Shown in pieces: positions 22,928 through 32,800 of a stretch of 64,000 bases of DNA. The notes below the pieces were generated by a model. That model made no database searches, was not told the DNA's origin, and saw only the letters and a program-made list of their open reading frames with translations. The position numbers were made by a program, and so were the translations under genes. This DNA comes from an uncultured Prevotellaceae bacterium (GTDB taxonomy: Bacteria > Bacteroidota > Bacteroidia > Bacteroidales > Bacteroidaceae). Within the stretch, counting starts at the first letter, position 1, and every line of letters starts with the position of its first letter. The stretch is taken from assembly GCA_900315105.1 (NCBI GenBank), contig OMXX01000001.1, positions 124,001 to 188,000 of the forward strand. The letters are read 5' to 3'.

Positions 22928-24190
22928 ATGAAACAAGAAGATTTGAAATTCGTAAAAGGAAGCGTTGAGCGTGGTAAGCCAGCTACAATATGCTTCTTCT
23001 CTGAGGTAGAGAAATGGAATGTCCAGGACTTTATCTGGGAGTTCAATTGGATTAAGGATCGCCAGCCTTCTGAGATTAAGGTTCTCATTAATTCTGTTGG
23101 CGGTAACTGCGTTGATGGTATCAGTGCTTTCTCTACTATCATCAATTGTGAAATTCCTGTTACCTGTGTCATCGAGGGTATTGCGGCTTCTATGGCTTCT
23201 ATTATCTGGGCTGCTGGTAACAAGTGTCTCATGCGTGATTATGCTCTTCTTATGATCCATAATCCCTGGTCTGAGAAATCAGATGATCCAGAAACACAGC
23301 GCACAATCGAGAATTTCACAACCCAGTTGAAGACTATTTATACCAAGCGATTCAAGATGGATGAGGAAAAAATTACAGCCATTATGAATGGTGAGGATAA
23401 TTATGATGGAACATTCTTTACTGCTCAACAGGCAGTGGAGGCTGGCTTCATTACTGCTGACCAAATCATTGAGACTGGGAGTGTTAGCGCATCTATTGCA
23501 GCTAAGCTTGAAGGTGTCAGCAATTCTTCCGCTATCGTTTCTATCATGCAGGGTGCGATTGATCAAAATCTAAAAAGTATTGAGAGTCGCACTATTATGA
23601 AGAAAGAAGATAATTTGTTAAACAATAAAACAAACAACATGAATCAGGAATTTCTTACAGTAGCCGCACTTCTCGGTTTGACAGGTGAAAAGGCTAATGA
23701 GAGCGCAGTATCTGCAAAGATCCAGGATCTTGTTAAGGCTTCTAAGGAGCTTGAGACTCTGAAGGCTGAGAAGAAGGCTCTGGATGAAAAGGTATCTGCC
23801 CTCAACACTGAGCTTGCTGGTAGCAAGGCTTCAGTAGAGAATCTTACTAAGAATCTTAACGATGCTCAGGCAGCTCTTGACAAGTACAAGCAGGCTGAAG
23901 AGGCAGCACGTACAGCTTCTATCAACGCTATGATTGATGATGCTATCGCTGCTGGTAAGATCGGCAAGGATGCAAAGGACACATGGGTAGCAATGGCTGA
24001 GGAAAACTTTGACCTCGCAAAGCAGACTCTTGACTCTATCCCAGTACGTGAGGACATCTCTGCTCAGATTGCACAGGATCCAACTAACAAACAGAAGACT
24101 GCCGAGCAGATGGCCGATGAAGAGGCTAAGGTAAAGGCACAGGTTGACGAGGTTGTTGGTAAGGATTTTGCGTTCCGTTCTCTCAAGTAA
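22928..24190 (+). CDS. ClpP-type prohead protease with C-terminal scaffold, 420 aa
   Basis: Residues 15-200 are an S14 (ClpP-like) serine protease: the substrate-binding glycine strand (LINSVGGNCVDG), nucleophile Ser88 (EGIAASMAS) and His111 (LLMIHNPW). Residues 238-420 are a charged coiled-coil scaffold (KELETLKAEKKALDEKVSAL) ending in an acidic segment. This is the usual fusion in which the protease cleaves the scaffold from the prohead. An internal start at 23639 can give scaffold alone. Codon usage indicates high expression. Confidence 0.85.
   Translation: MKQEDLKFVKGSVERGKPATICFFSEVEKWNVQDFIWEFNWIKDRQPSEIKVLINSVGGNCVDGISAFSTIINCEIPVTCVIEGIAASMASIIWAAGNKCLMRDYALLMIHNPWSEKSDDPETQRTIENFTTQLKTIYTKRFKMDEEKITAIMNGEDNYDGTFFTAQQAVEAGFITADQIIETGSVSASIAAKLEGVSNSSAIVSIMQGAIDQNLKSIESRTIMKKEDNLLNNKTNNMNQEFLTVAALLGLTGEKANESAVSAKIQDLVKASKELETLKAEKKALDEKVSALNTELAGSKASVENLTKNLNDAQAALDKYKQAEEAARTASINAMIDDAIAAGKIGKDAKDTWVAMAEENFDLAKQTLDSIPVREDISAQIAQDPTNKQKTAEQMADEEAKVKAQVDEVVGKDFAFRSLK
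23592..23606 (+). promoter_or_regulatory. Internal CTATTATGAAGAAAG motif before the nested scaffold
   Basis: It matches the recurrent phage motif CTATTATTAAGAAAG except for one base and lies inside the protease gene, 32 nt before the internal scaffold ATG at 23639. Confidence 0.4.
23639..24190 (+). CDS. Nested scaffold protein (internal start), 183 aa
   Basis: An in-frame ATG (MNQEFLTVAALLGLTG) at residue 238 of the protease gene is preceded by an A-rich, SD-free stretch like those before normal genes of this phage (AAACAATAAAACAAACAAC). It lies exactly where the protease domain ends and the coiled coil begins. Overlapping scaffold genes of this kind are known from lambda (C/Nu3). The independent product is inferred. 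Confidence 0.5.
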   Translation: MNQEFLTVAALLGLTGEKANESAVSAKIQDLVKASKELETLKAEKKALDEKVSALNTELAGSKASVENLTKNLNDAQAALDKYKQAEEAARTASINAMIDDAIAAGKIGKDAKDTWVAMAEENFDLAKQTLDSIPVREDISAQIAQDPTNKQKTAEQMADEEAKVKAQVDEVVGKDFAFRSLK

Positions 24191-24219
24191 TATTGAACAA
24201 CTAAAAAATTATCAATAAT

Positions 24220-25320
24220 ATGGCAACAACATCATTTTCTTTCGGTGCAGGTCAGTCTAACTACACTGGTGAGGTACTTAACGATCTGCTATCATACACA
24301 GCTCAGGAGAATGAGACCTACAAGAATGGTCTGATCCACGTTGAATCTGGCATTCAGAAGAAGCTTGCTCTTCCTCTTATTCAGCGCCAGCCATTCATTC
24401 AGTCTCGCACCCCTACACCACGCCAGGCTTCTCAGAACAATCTTTCTGCTGATAGCTACGGTGGCTTTACATTCACCGAGCGTTATCTTGAGCCACAGGA
24501 CTTCATGATCTATCTTGAGTTCAATCCTCGTGACTTCGAGAGCTACTACAAGCAGTTCCAGCCAAAGGGCAACCTCGTATTCCGCGAGCTTGATCCACGT
24601 GTACAGGCAACTATGCTTCGCCTTCTCATGGAGGGTAAGGAGTCTTATATTAACAACGCTATTTGGCGTTCAGCTAAGGCTACTGATGCAGCTCATGTAA
24701 AGGACAATGCTTCTACTCCTGCTGCTCAGACAATCATCGGTGGTGACGATGCTGCTGGTCCAATGAGCTTCTTCGGTGGCGCTCTCTATCGCATTATCGC
24801 TAATGCTAATGCTACTGCTGGCTCTGAGGAGGCTAATGGTGGTAAGGTTACTGTCACTGGCAACGCAAGCTTCACAGGTAATGTGGCTACTGCTGGTGCA
24901 GCTATCGAGACTGAGATGTACAACATGTGGCAGCATCTTCCAAAGGAGCTTCGTTCTGATCCAAAGCTTGAGTTCCTTATGGACTACAACACATGGGACA
25001 TCTACGATCAGTATCTTTCATCTAAGGATGTTAAGTACACTGACAACCGCGAGGAGAACCAGCGCCGCTTCAGAGGTCGCCGCGTAATCCCAATGGTTGC
25101 TCTCCCAGACAATACTATCATCCTCGGTAGGTTCACAACAGGACGCGACTCTAACCTCTGGATGGGTGTTGACTATGCTGATGCAGAGAACACAATCCAG
25201 GTTGATCGTCTTCAGAACAACTCTGAGCTTTACTTCTTCAAGGCTCTTCTCAAGATGGATGTTAATATCGTCCGTCCAAAGGAGATTGTTGCTCACCTTC
25301 CATTCACATGGTCTGCGTAA
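24220..25320 (+). CDS. Major capsid protein, 366 aa
   Basis: It is placed directly after the protease/scaffold and has the highest codon bias of the window (C-ending codons), as expected for the most abundant virion protein. It begins without a delta domain, consistent with a separate scaffold. HK97-fold features are plausible: an N-arm (residues 25-70), a long helix (DPRVQATMLRLLMEGKESYI, about 125-145) and a C-terminal beta domain. A terminator follows. Identification rests on order, size and bias more than on a motif. Confidence 0.8.
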   Translation: MATTSFSFGAGQSNYTGEVLNDLLSYTAQENETYKNGLIHVESGIQKKLALPLIQRQPFIQSRTPTPRQASQNNLSADSYGGFTFTERYLEPQDFMIYLEFNPRDFESYYKQFQPKGNLVFRELDPRVQATMLRLLMEGKESYINNAIWRSAKATDAAHVKDNASTPAAQTIIGGDDAAGPMSFFGGALYRIIANANATAGSEEANGGKVTVTGNASFTGNVATAGAAIETEMYNMWQHLPKELRSDPKLEFLMDYNTWDIYDQYLSSKDVKYTDNREENQRRFRGRRVIPMVALPDNTIILGRFTTGRDSNLWMGVDYADAENTIQVDRLQNNSELYFFKALLKMDVNIVRPKEIVAHLPFTWSA

Positions 25321-25343
25321 CTTTTTCTGCATAATAAAAATTG

Positions 25344-25376
25344 AGGGGTGGCGGTTCTATTCCACCACCCCTTTTT
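25344..25376 (+). terminator. Intrinsic terminator after the capsid gene
   Basis: AGGGGTGGCGG (25344-25354) pairs with CCACCACCCCT (25362-25372) with one mismatch, followed by TTTTT. Confidence 0.8.
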
Positions 25377-25391
25377 CAAAACTAATACACT

Positions 25392-25778
25392 ATGGCAAGA
25401 CGTATCACAAAAGAAGAAACCGAAGAGGTTGTAAAGACACAGGGAGTACAGGAAACACAGGAAACCGAGTCAAGTACTGAAACACAGCAGGAACAGGAAA
25501 CTGAGCAGAAGACCGAGACACAGGAAACTGAGCAGGAGCCTGAGACACAGGAGCCAAATCCTGATGTTGAAAAACAGGAGGAACAGGAGGATAAGCCTAA
25601 GACTGAAACCAAGAAGGGTGATAAGATCCCTGAGAATGTGGAGGCTCTTATGAAGCTTTATCCTCACATGAAGGAGATGATCATCAACTCAAAGGGTTTC
25701 CTCTTCACACCTGGAACACCTCAGTCAATGCACAATGACGGTATTCTTTACAAGAACAAGTTTTTCAATAACAATTAA
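25392..25778 (+). CDS. Glu/Gln/Thr repeat protein with short C-terminal domain, 128 aa
   Basis: Residues 8-75 are a low-complexity repeat of Glu, Thr, Gln and Lys (ETQETESSTETQ, QEQETEQKTETQ) that must be disordered or helical and very acidic. Residues 78-128 are a compact domain (NVEALMKLYPHMKEMIINSKGF). It sits between capsid and sheath and is highly biased in codons. It may be a head decoration or head-tail joining protein. The repeat region probably varies in length between relatives. Confidence 0.6.
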   Translation: MARRITKEETEEVVKTQGVQETQETESSTETQQEQETEQKTETQETEQEPETQEPNPDVEKQEEQEDKPKTETKKGDKIPENVEALMKLYPHMKEMIINSKGFLFTPGTPQSMHNDGILYKNKFFNNN

Positions 25779-25790
25779 AAATAAAATCAA

Positions 25791-27155
25791 ATGGCAACAA
25801 CAAGACTTGGTGGTGTCTTCATGAATGACACCGATGGTAATATTGCAAAAGGCGCTGCTGTCAGCACTGAGAATGTGTGTGGTCTGATTTTTGATACTAA
25901 GGGATTTTCCAATCCTCTCGGTTCAGGAACTGCTGCTACCACATTTGCTAATGGCAATGTTGTGGAGCTGAATACCTCAAAGGATATTGCGGCTGCTGGT
26001 ATTGATGAGAACGTAATGTGTGGTCTTCCTTACTACCACCTCAAGATGTTCTTTGAGCTTGCTGGCGAGAATCAGCGTATCTTCGTTTCCTTCATGGACT
26101 CTCAGGCAGATGCTAACTTCGATGCAATTCAGGTTATGCAGGCTGCTGCTGATGGTGTTATCTATCAGATTGGCGTATGGACTGCTGAGCCAGTAGCAAC
26201 AAAGAATGGTGAGAACTTCACATTCACCACTCTCTACACAAAGCTTCAGACTGCTGCCGAGGCTCTTGGTGGTAAGATCGGTGTTCCTAACCTTGATGGT
26301 AACTCTCCAATCAACATCATCCTCAATGCACCAGTAGTTACAGACCTCGTGGTTGACTACACAAAGCTTCCTGAGATCAGTTCTCTCAACTTGCCAAAGG
26401 TAACTCATATCCTTGGCCAGGAGGCTAACGAGACTGAGGTTCGTCCTATCCAGCTTGCCCTCATCAATGCTCTTGGTGACACTAAGGCTGTTCAGGTAGG
26501 TAACGTAGGTGCAGCTCTCGCTGTCCTCGCAGTAGCACCAGCAGACGTAAGCATCGCTTATGTTCGTGACTACAACCTCTCTGGCGCTATGCAGTCATGT
26601 GAGCTTGGTTTCGGTAGTATCATTCTTGATGGTGAGACAGCAGGCGAAAAGACATTCGCAGCAGCTTGCTCTTTCAATAACATGAAGAGCATCACCTATC
26701 AGAAGCGTAACGAGAAGCTTCACCAGAAGGGGTATGTATTCCTCACACCAGTTGAGGGTATCCAGAATGGCGTATTCTTCAGCTCTGACATGACAATGAG
26801 TGAAGGTGATTATCGTAGCATCTCTCGCTGTCGCGTAATGCACAAGAGCCGCCGCGTTGTACGTCAGGCTCTTCTCAACAAGATCAATGCTCCTGTAATG
26901 CTTGATGCTTCTACAGGTCAGATGAGTTCTGCTGACATCACAGAGTATCAGAACACTGTTCTTTCAGCTCTTGATCTCAACATGGTACAGCCAGGTACAG
27001 GTAACTCACAGATCAGTGGCCGTAGCTGCGCAATTGATCCTGAGCAGAACATCATCGCTAATGATGAGCTTCTGATTGAGTACTCTCTCGTACCAATCGG
27101 TTGTACAAGCGTTATCACTGTGACTGAGGGCTTCGTAGGTGCTGTTTCTGAGTAA
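25791..27155 (+). CDS. Contractile tail sheath protein, 454 aa
   Basis: The sheath surrounds the tail tube and contracts on infection. The sequence follows the DUF2586-type sheath of Bacteroidetes phages: VCGLIFD near 30, GLPYYHLKMFFEL near 83, IYQIGVWTAEP near 125, a long central alpha/beta domain and a C-terminal strand region (DELLIEYSLVPIGCTSVI). The high codon bias suits a protein present in many copies, and the tube gene follows 23 bp later. A paralogue lies at 28534-29817. Confidence 0.8.
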   Translation: MATTRLGGVFMNDTDGNIAKGAAVSTENVCGLIFDTKGFSNPLGSGTAATTFANGNVVELNTSKDIAAAGIDENVMCGLPYYHLKMFFELAGENQRIFVSFMDSQADANFDAIQVMQAAADGVIYQIGVWTAEPVATKNGENFTFTTLYTKLQTAAEALGGKIGVPNLDGNSPINIILNAPVVTDLVVDYTKLPEISSLNLPKVTHILGQEANETEVRPIQLALINALGDTKAVQVGNVGAALAVLAVAPADVSIAYVRDYNLSGAMQSCELGFGSIILDGETAGEKTFAAACSFNNMKSITYQKRNEKLHQKGYVFLTPVEGIQNGVFFSSDMTMSEGDYRSISRCRVMHKSRRVVRQALLNKINAPVMLDASTGQMSSADITEYQNTVLSALDLNMVQPGTGNSQISGRSCAIDPEQNIIANDELLIEYSLVPIGCTSVITVTEGFVGAVSE

Positions 27156-27177
27156 TAACAATTAAAAGAATAAAGAC

Positions 27178-27693
27178 ATGGCAACAGTAATCAATAATGT
27201 AGTCGCAAGCTGGTCAATGATCCAGCTCAAGATGAGCAACGCCTCAAACTCTTCATTCCCAATCTCAGATCAGGGCGGTGAGAACGGTATCCTCGTTGAT
27301 GCAACAAGTATCAAGTGGAATTGCTCTCGTAAGATTGAGGACATCTATGGTCTTGGTGGTCAGAGTCGCGGACGTGGTTTCGGTAATGTTACCTACACTG
27401 CCTCTATCACTCTTCCTTACCAGACACAGGCAGAACTTCAGGCTAAGGGTGGTGGTACTCTTATGGGACTCGGTGAATTTGACATCATCGTTTCTTGGCA
27501 GAATGACCTCGCACAGAACATCTCTATGGACACAGTTACCCTCAAGGGCTGTATCTTCTCAGAGTCTGCTATGGAGGCTAACCAGGATGATACAAGCATT
27601 ACCCACGAGTATGACCTTCATCCATATCGTATCTATACTTCTACGGCAGCATCTAACAATGTTAGCTGGAGTATGGAAATGTACAACAAGTAA
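27178..27693 (+). CDS. Tail tube protein, 171 aa
   Basis: The order (sheath, tube, chaperone, tape measure), the size, the beta-rich pattern and strong codon bias identify the tube subunit. A typical tube segment is the strand-turn-strand near IKWNCSRKIEDIYGLGGQSRGRGFG (written here across residues 41-65), followed by a polymerising beta sandwich. A terminator follows. Confidence 0.75.
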   Translation: MATVINNVVASWSMIQLKMSNASNSSFPISDQGGENGILVDATSIKWNCSRKIEDIYGLGGQSRGRGFGNVTYTASITLPYQTQAELQAKGGGTLMGLGEFDIIVSWQNDLAQNISMDTVTLKGCIFSESAMEANQDDTSITHEYDLHPYRIYTSTAASNNVSWSMEMYNK

Positions 27694-27728
27694 GCAACGC
27701 CGTTTTGCTATACTGAACATAATTTTCA

Positions 27729-27757
27729 GGGAGGAATCGCAAGGTTCCTCTCTTTTT
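27729..27757 (+). terminator. Intrinsic terminator after the tube gene
   Basis: GGGAGGAA (27729-27736) pairs with TTCCTCTC (27745-27752), mostly perfectly, followed by TTTTTG. Confidence 0.75.
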
Positions 27758-27844
27758 GTCTATAATCGTTACTAATTGTATATGTTGCTGAAACTATTAT
27801 CTATAAAGTAAACCATTTAGTTTTTATTTTTAATTTGTTTAATT

Positions 27845-28240
27845 ATGGCAAAACAGAAAGAAGAAGAGACACCAGTAGTAGAGACTATTGATGTAAACAA
27901 CCTCTCAGAGGAACAGCTAAATGCTATCAAGGCAAAGATTGCCGAGATCAGGGAGAAGCAGCATATCAAGCGTGTATTCGCTATCGTAGTTGAGGGCGAT
28001 GAGTTTGACGAAAAGCCTATGTTTATTGGCTACTTCCGCAACCCAAGCATCATGCACTTCAGTAACTATATGGCATTCGTAACAAAGGATGCTGTACAGG
28101 CAGCTCTCAATCTCGCTAAGGCAACCTTCATTGAAGGTGATCGTGAGCTGGTTGATGATGATGACATCTTCCTTCGCGGCACATTTGATCGTTTCAGTGC
28201 GATCATGGAGCGTAGAAACTCTGAAATGGTAAAAGCATAG
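27845..28240 (+). CDS. Tail assembly chaperone, short (G-like) form, 131 aa
   Basis: In tailed phages a small gene between the tube and tape measure genes makes a chaperone for the tape measure, and a fraction is extended by frameshifting. This protein fits by position and by its acidic N-terminal tail, followed by a compact domain (RVFAIVVEGDEFDEKPMFIGYFRN at about 40-63). Its stop at 28238 lies inside a 16-nt overlap with the -1 frame, which continues open to 28446. Confidence 0.7.
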   Translation: MAKQKEEETPVVETIDVNNLSEEQLNAIKAKIAEIREKQHIKRVFAIVVEGDEFDEKPMFIGYFRNPSIMHFSNYMAFVTKDAVQAALNLAKATFIEGDRELVDDDDIFLRGTFDRFSAIMERRNSEMVKA

Positions 28241-28446
28241 AGCGTTGTCGGATTGATAAGAAGGGATTATTCCAACAACGCATAGCCTTAACGTTCCACT
28301 ATTACCCGCAGTTCAAACTTCAGGATATGACAGACGAGGAGTTTGCATTCTGGAGTGAAAATGCCCTTTGGTTACATGAGCAAATGTCATTACTGAAACA
28401 AGGTAATACACTCGCAGCTATGGGTGGTGCTGGAGCCAATAGATAG
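28225..28446 (+). CDS. T-like extension of the tail chaperone, reached by -1 frameshift
   Basis: In the -1 frame the reading is open from 28225 to a TAG at 28444 and encodes about 70 residues with real-protein character (LTFHYYPQFKLQDMTDEEFA, ending GGAGANR). There is no ATG before residue about 32. The only slip-prone run in the overlap is GGTAAAAGC (28228-28236). The predicted GT fusion would be about 201 aa. The shift is inferred; the open frame is seen directly. Confidence 0.6.
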   Translation, partial: NGKSIERCRIDKKGLFQQRIALTFHYYPQFKLQDMTDEEFAFWSENALWLHEQMSLLKQGNTLAAMGGAGANR

Positions 28447-28457
28447 ATTTTCTTTCC

Positions 28458-28507
28458 AAAGGGTGACTTTTGAGGCAAAAACCTCATCAGTCACCCTTTT
28501 ATTTTTG
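28458..28507 (+). terminator. Intrinsic terminator after the tail chaperone
   Basis: AAAGGGTGAC (28458-28467) pairs with GTCACCCTTT (28490-28499), with a second inner stem GAGG/CCTC, followed by TTATTTTTG. Confidence 0.8.
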
Positions 28508-28508
28508 T

Positions 28509-28524
28509 CTATTATTAAGAAAAA
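28509..28524 (+). promoter_or_regulatory. CTATTATTAAGAAAAA motif
   Basis: An exact copy directly behind the terminator and 10 nt before the start at 28534. Because the terminator isolates it from upstream transcription, this copy is the best evidence that the motif acts in starting expression. Confidence 0.65.
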
Positions 28525-28533
28525 CATTACGTA

Positions 28534-29817
28534 ATGGCAACAAAGTTAGGCGGTTTTAGTACTGGCACTATGGTCAGCAAGCCAGAGATAAGGGTTCCAA
28601 TAGATGAATCTGTCTGTGGCATGATATTCGACATAGCAACAAGGGATAATATATTCTCAGGATATTCTAAGGCAAAAGTATATTTTGAGGATAATCAGGT
28701 TCAATGTATCAATAATGTAGATGAAGCCATCAGTCTCGGAATTGCGAAATTCGGAGTACTGAGTGGTGTGCCTTACTATCATATTGAGCAGTTCTATAAC
28801 TATGTCGGACATGATGCTAAACTCTATATTATGTTTGCCGACATAACAAATTCAAGTGTTGAAAATTCACCACTTGAGATAATGCTTACAGAAAGTAATT
28901 GCGAGGTGTTTCAGATTGGTATCTGGACTGAAAGTAACATATTCAATAAGCAAGATGACAATATTGTGTTTTCTGACATAATATCAAATATCCATGCTCA
29001 ATCTCAGCAAATCAAAGGTACAAGCGAAGCACCGACATCATATCCATCAGCAGTTAATGTAATTGTCTGTGGAGGTCTCGGTGCTGGGGATCTTCATAAG
29101 AGTGACATCAATTATAAGAATCTACCAGATTGTACAGATATGAACTATGAGCTTCTATCTATCATCATCGGTGAATGCACAAATACTTCTGTCTTACCAA
29201 TTGCTGATGATGCACAAGTAGGCATGATTGGTCTTGTAATGGGATGTCTTGCCACATGTGGTGCTGAGAATAGTATTGCCTGTGTAAAGGACTTTAATCT
29301 TAACAGAGATGATACATTTGCCAGTGCTAAATTGGGACTGGGAAGTGACGGAACTAATATAACAAATATTAATCGTATTCAAGCTTCCATTCTTGCTCTG
29401 AAGGGATACATATTCCCAACAACATACGACTCTAAAGAAGGAGCTATATATCTATGCAGTGATAGCACAATGTCTATGGGCGATTATGGATCTATTAGCA
29501 GTAATCGTATAATTGACAGACTGAGAAGGATCATGCGTAGAGCATTAGTTCCTATGATTAATGGTAGAATCGTTTTTGAAAAGAGAATGGATACCATATC
29601 TCAGGCTTCAATTACTGAGATAAAAAATAACATGAAGGATGCTATTGATACATATATGATAAATACCGAGGGACAGTCTCAGTTATCTGCTTATGAAATC
29701 AATATCAATAGTTATCAGCCAAAGGCTAAGGATGATCAAATTGAAATAGAAATTGCCTTTGCATATCTTGAGAGTGAAAATGTAATTAGTTTTATTGAAC
29801 GCTACAATACTAAGTAA
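28534..29817 (+). CDS. Second tail-sheath-type protein, 427 aa
   Basis: It aligns by eye with the sheath at 25791 along its length: MAT-x-LGG start, VCGMIFD, GVPYYHIEQFYNY, FQIGIWTES, SMGDYGSISSNRI (compare MSEGDYRSISRCR) and a C-terminal EIEIAFAYLES. Its codons are much less biased, so it is probably made in fewer copies. It may form the first or last sheath ring, a sheath initiator or an alternative sheath. It starts after its own terminator/motif unit and precedes the tape measure gene by 2 bases. Confidence 0.7.
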   Translation: MATKLGGFSTGTMVSKPEIRVPIDESVCGMIFDIATRDNIFSGYSKAKVYFEDNQVQCINNVDEAISLGIAKFGVLSGVPYYHIEQFYNYVGHDAKLYIMFADITNSSVENSPLEIMLTESNCEVFQIGIWTESNIFNKQDDNIVFSDIISNIHAQSQQIKGTSEAPTSYPSAVNVIVCGGLGAGDLHKSDINYKNLPDCTDMNYELLSIIIGECTNTSVLPIADDAQVGMIGLVMGCLATCGAENSIACVKDFNLNRDDTFASAKLGLGSDGTNITNINRIQASILALKGYIFPTTYDSKEGAIYLCSDSTMSMGDYGSISSNRIIDRLRRIMRRALVPMINGRIVFEKRMDTISQASITEIKNNMKDAIDTYMINTEGQSQLSAYEININSYQPKAKDDQIEIEIAFAYLESENVISFIERYNTK

Positions 29818-29819
29818 TT

Positions 29820-32800
29820 ATGGCTGGAATATCACAGACAAAAACATACGGAGTAAGCTATGTTATTAATGGTGATGCTTCAAAACTTACAAGCGCCTTA
29901 ACAGGAGCTAAAGAACAGGCTTCCCTTCTCAGTGATGCTCTTAGTGGTGCCCGCACAAACATGCAGGCTTTGTTTGGACATGGATCTAATTTAACTGAGT
30001 CTTTTGAAAAACTAAATAAATTTTATAGTGAGGCTATAAAAGCGCAGAAGTCAGGACAAAGTAATGCTCTTTCAACCAGCGCTAAATTATCAGAAGATTT
30101 AACTAAAAAAACAAAAGCATTACGAAAGCAACTTGAAAGTAATCCGATAATTTCAGAAAAGGGACTAATTGGTGCTAATATTGTTAAGAGTATTCAGAGC
30201 CAATTAAATGCTCATAAGTTTGGAATAACGGTAAGTCCAATATTGTCCGCTAATGCACAGGTAACACTTCAGGAACAACTAAGCAAGTTGAGCCTAACCG
30301 TTAATGTTCAGCCAAACTTTAATAAAGCTAAGGATACTAAAAAAGGCGCTAACGCAGTATCCCCATCTCAGAAGAGAACCTACACGTCTCCAACAGCTAA
30401 GGCTTCCGCTAATTCTTTGGCTCAAATTAGACAGGAACTTACTCAGCTTCAGAACTACATAAAGGCAAATCCTCTTACTGGTAACTTCCGCGTAAACTAC
30501 GGAGAAAGCCGCACTCAGGTTCAGCGTATTATCGGCAATCTGAGACAATATGCTATGACCAAACCTATCAGGGTTCCTGTAGAGGTTGTATGGGGTAATG
30601 CTGGAGGTCAACTTCAGAATATATTATCAGGTCTTCAGAGTTTTGCTAATGGACATGGCATAAAGACAACGGCAAAAGTATCAGGAACTGCTACAGGAGG
30701 CAGTACAGGTACTGGATCAACACTTACTGATGAACAGAAAAAAGAGTCTGCAATAAGGTCTGCTGCCAGATCTAAATGGTCTTCTATGTTGGATAAGCAA
30801 TTGGGTAATTACTATCCAGGATGGAAAGAAGAGCAGATGGCTAAATATGATAAGTGGGCGGCAAAATTTCCAGGAATGGCTGGAGCAGAAAGACTTCAGA
30901 ATTTTTCTGAAAATTATCGTCAACGCCAACTTCGCCAGACATCATTGGATAAAGCCAACAAGCAGGCAGAAAGGATAGAAAAACAACATCAAGCAAATAA
31001 GCAGAGGGTTACTGACTCTGTAATGCGTGATATTGAGAAGAGCAACAGAGCTGAAATAAAGGAAAAAGAAAGACTTGCAAGGGAAAGCCAAAAGGCGCAG
31101 GAAAGAATTGCAAGAGAACAGGCTAAGGCTCAAGAAAGACTTATAAAGGAGCAGGAAAGGGCTGCTCAAAGACAGGCAAGAGAGCAGGCTAAGGCTCAGA
31201 GAATAGCACAACAGAGAGCCAATGCCCAGCGTTATGTTCCTGGAGGCCCTAATGGGCCTATTCCTCCTGGTAGCAGAGGTGATATATACACCAGAATGCG
31301 TAAGTCTTGGTATCCATTTACAGGAAACACCTCATTTGGCGCTCGTACCCCAATGGCTCTTGATATGGCCAAGGGTATGGGTATGATGTTCGCTGTCAGT
31401 GGTGTAATGCAGGCTGTGACAAGCTCTTTCCATCAGGTAGCTGAATACGAGAATATGATGAAGACCGTACAAGCTATCCTGAAGACTAATGATGGCGGCG
31501 CTAACTTTAATGGTCGTTTCAAGGCTATGGAGGAAGAGGTTCGTAGGGTAGGGCGTGAGACTAAGTTCACAGCCCCAGAGGTTGCTGGTGCTGCTCGTTT
31601 TATGGCTATGGCTGGTCTTGGTATTGAGGATATTAATGCTGCTACCAACCCTATCGCTAACCTTGCTCTTGTTGGTGACAATGATATGAGTACAACGGCT
31701 GATAAGATGACCAATATTATGACATCTTTCGGCTTGTTGAAGGGACTTAGTGCTGCTCAGAAGAAAGCTAATATGAGGCATACTTCAGATATTTTGACAA
31801 ATACTTTTACAAAGTCAAATACTGATCTTATGCAATTGGCAGAGGCTATGCAGTACGCTGGCCCTATGTCACATCTTACAGGTACATCCCTTGAGGATGC
31901 TGCCGCTATGGTTGGTGTCATGGGTAATGCTGGTATTCAGTCTTCTATGGCTGGTACTACGTTGCGTATGATGTACCAGAATATCATCAAGCCTAACAAG
32001 AAACAGGCTGCTGAATGGAAGAGACTTGGTATCAATACTAAGGATGATCAGGGCAGGAATCGTGACATATTTGAGATACTGAAGGATCTCCGAGCAAAGA
32101 TTACTGGTACTACGGATTTGAATAGTAAGGTTGGAGCTGACCAGTTAAAGATAATGGGTGCTGAGGTGATGTCTCTCTTCAGAACAACTGCTGGTGCTGG
32201 TACTGCTGCTTTGCTTGAGAATCTTGGTGAGGCTATCAATCTTGCACAAAGTAACCGCGAATCTAACGGTGTTGCACAGACTATTGCCGATGAGAAGAAG
32301 AATACTATCTCAGGTCTCTGGGCACAGGTAACATCTACATTCACAGATCAGAGTGTTAATACTGTGAATGAATTTGTCGAGACTATTAAAGATATGCTTC
32401 GTAATTTGAGGGATTGGCTTGCTTCTAAGGAGGCTGCCAATACTCTCAAGGAAATTTATTCTTTGGCAAAAAGTTTAATTGAAGTTTTCGGAAGTGTTGC
32501 TAAAATATGGTTGGGAATATATAATTTTGCACCAAGTGTTGTAAAATTCTTTATTTCTTTCCAGTTATGGGCTACACAATTAGGCTTCCTTGCTACACCT
32601 ATTATACAGGTAACTGGCGCAATAGCAACATTAAAAAATACATTATTGGGATTATTAGGAGTATCAACCACTGTATCTGGCGGTCTTGCAAGAGGTATGG
32701 GAGGATATTTGCCTATTGCGGCCAATGGTATTGGTGTCAGTAGAATTGCACAATCAAATATTGATAATGGTGGTCTTGTTCTTGCTAATATTCAAGGTGG

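Noticed and set aside
19174..28000. A terminase gene near the portal
   Set aside because: No ATPase or nuclease motifs of a large terminase were found next to the portal or anywhere in the window; it is presumably outside it.
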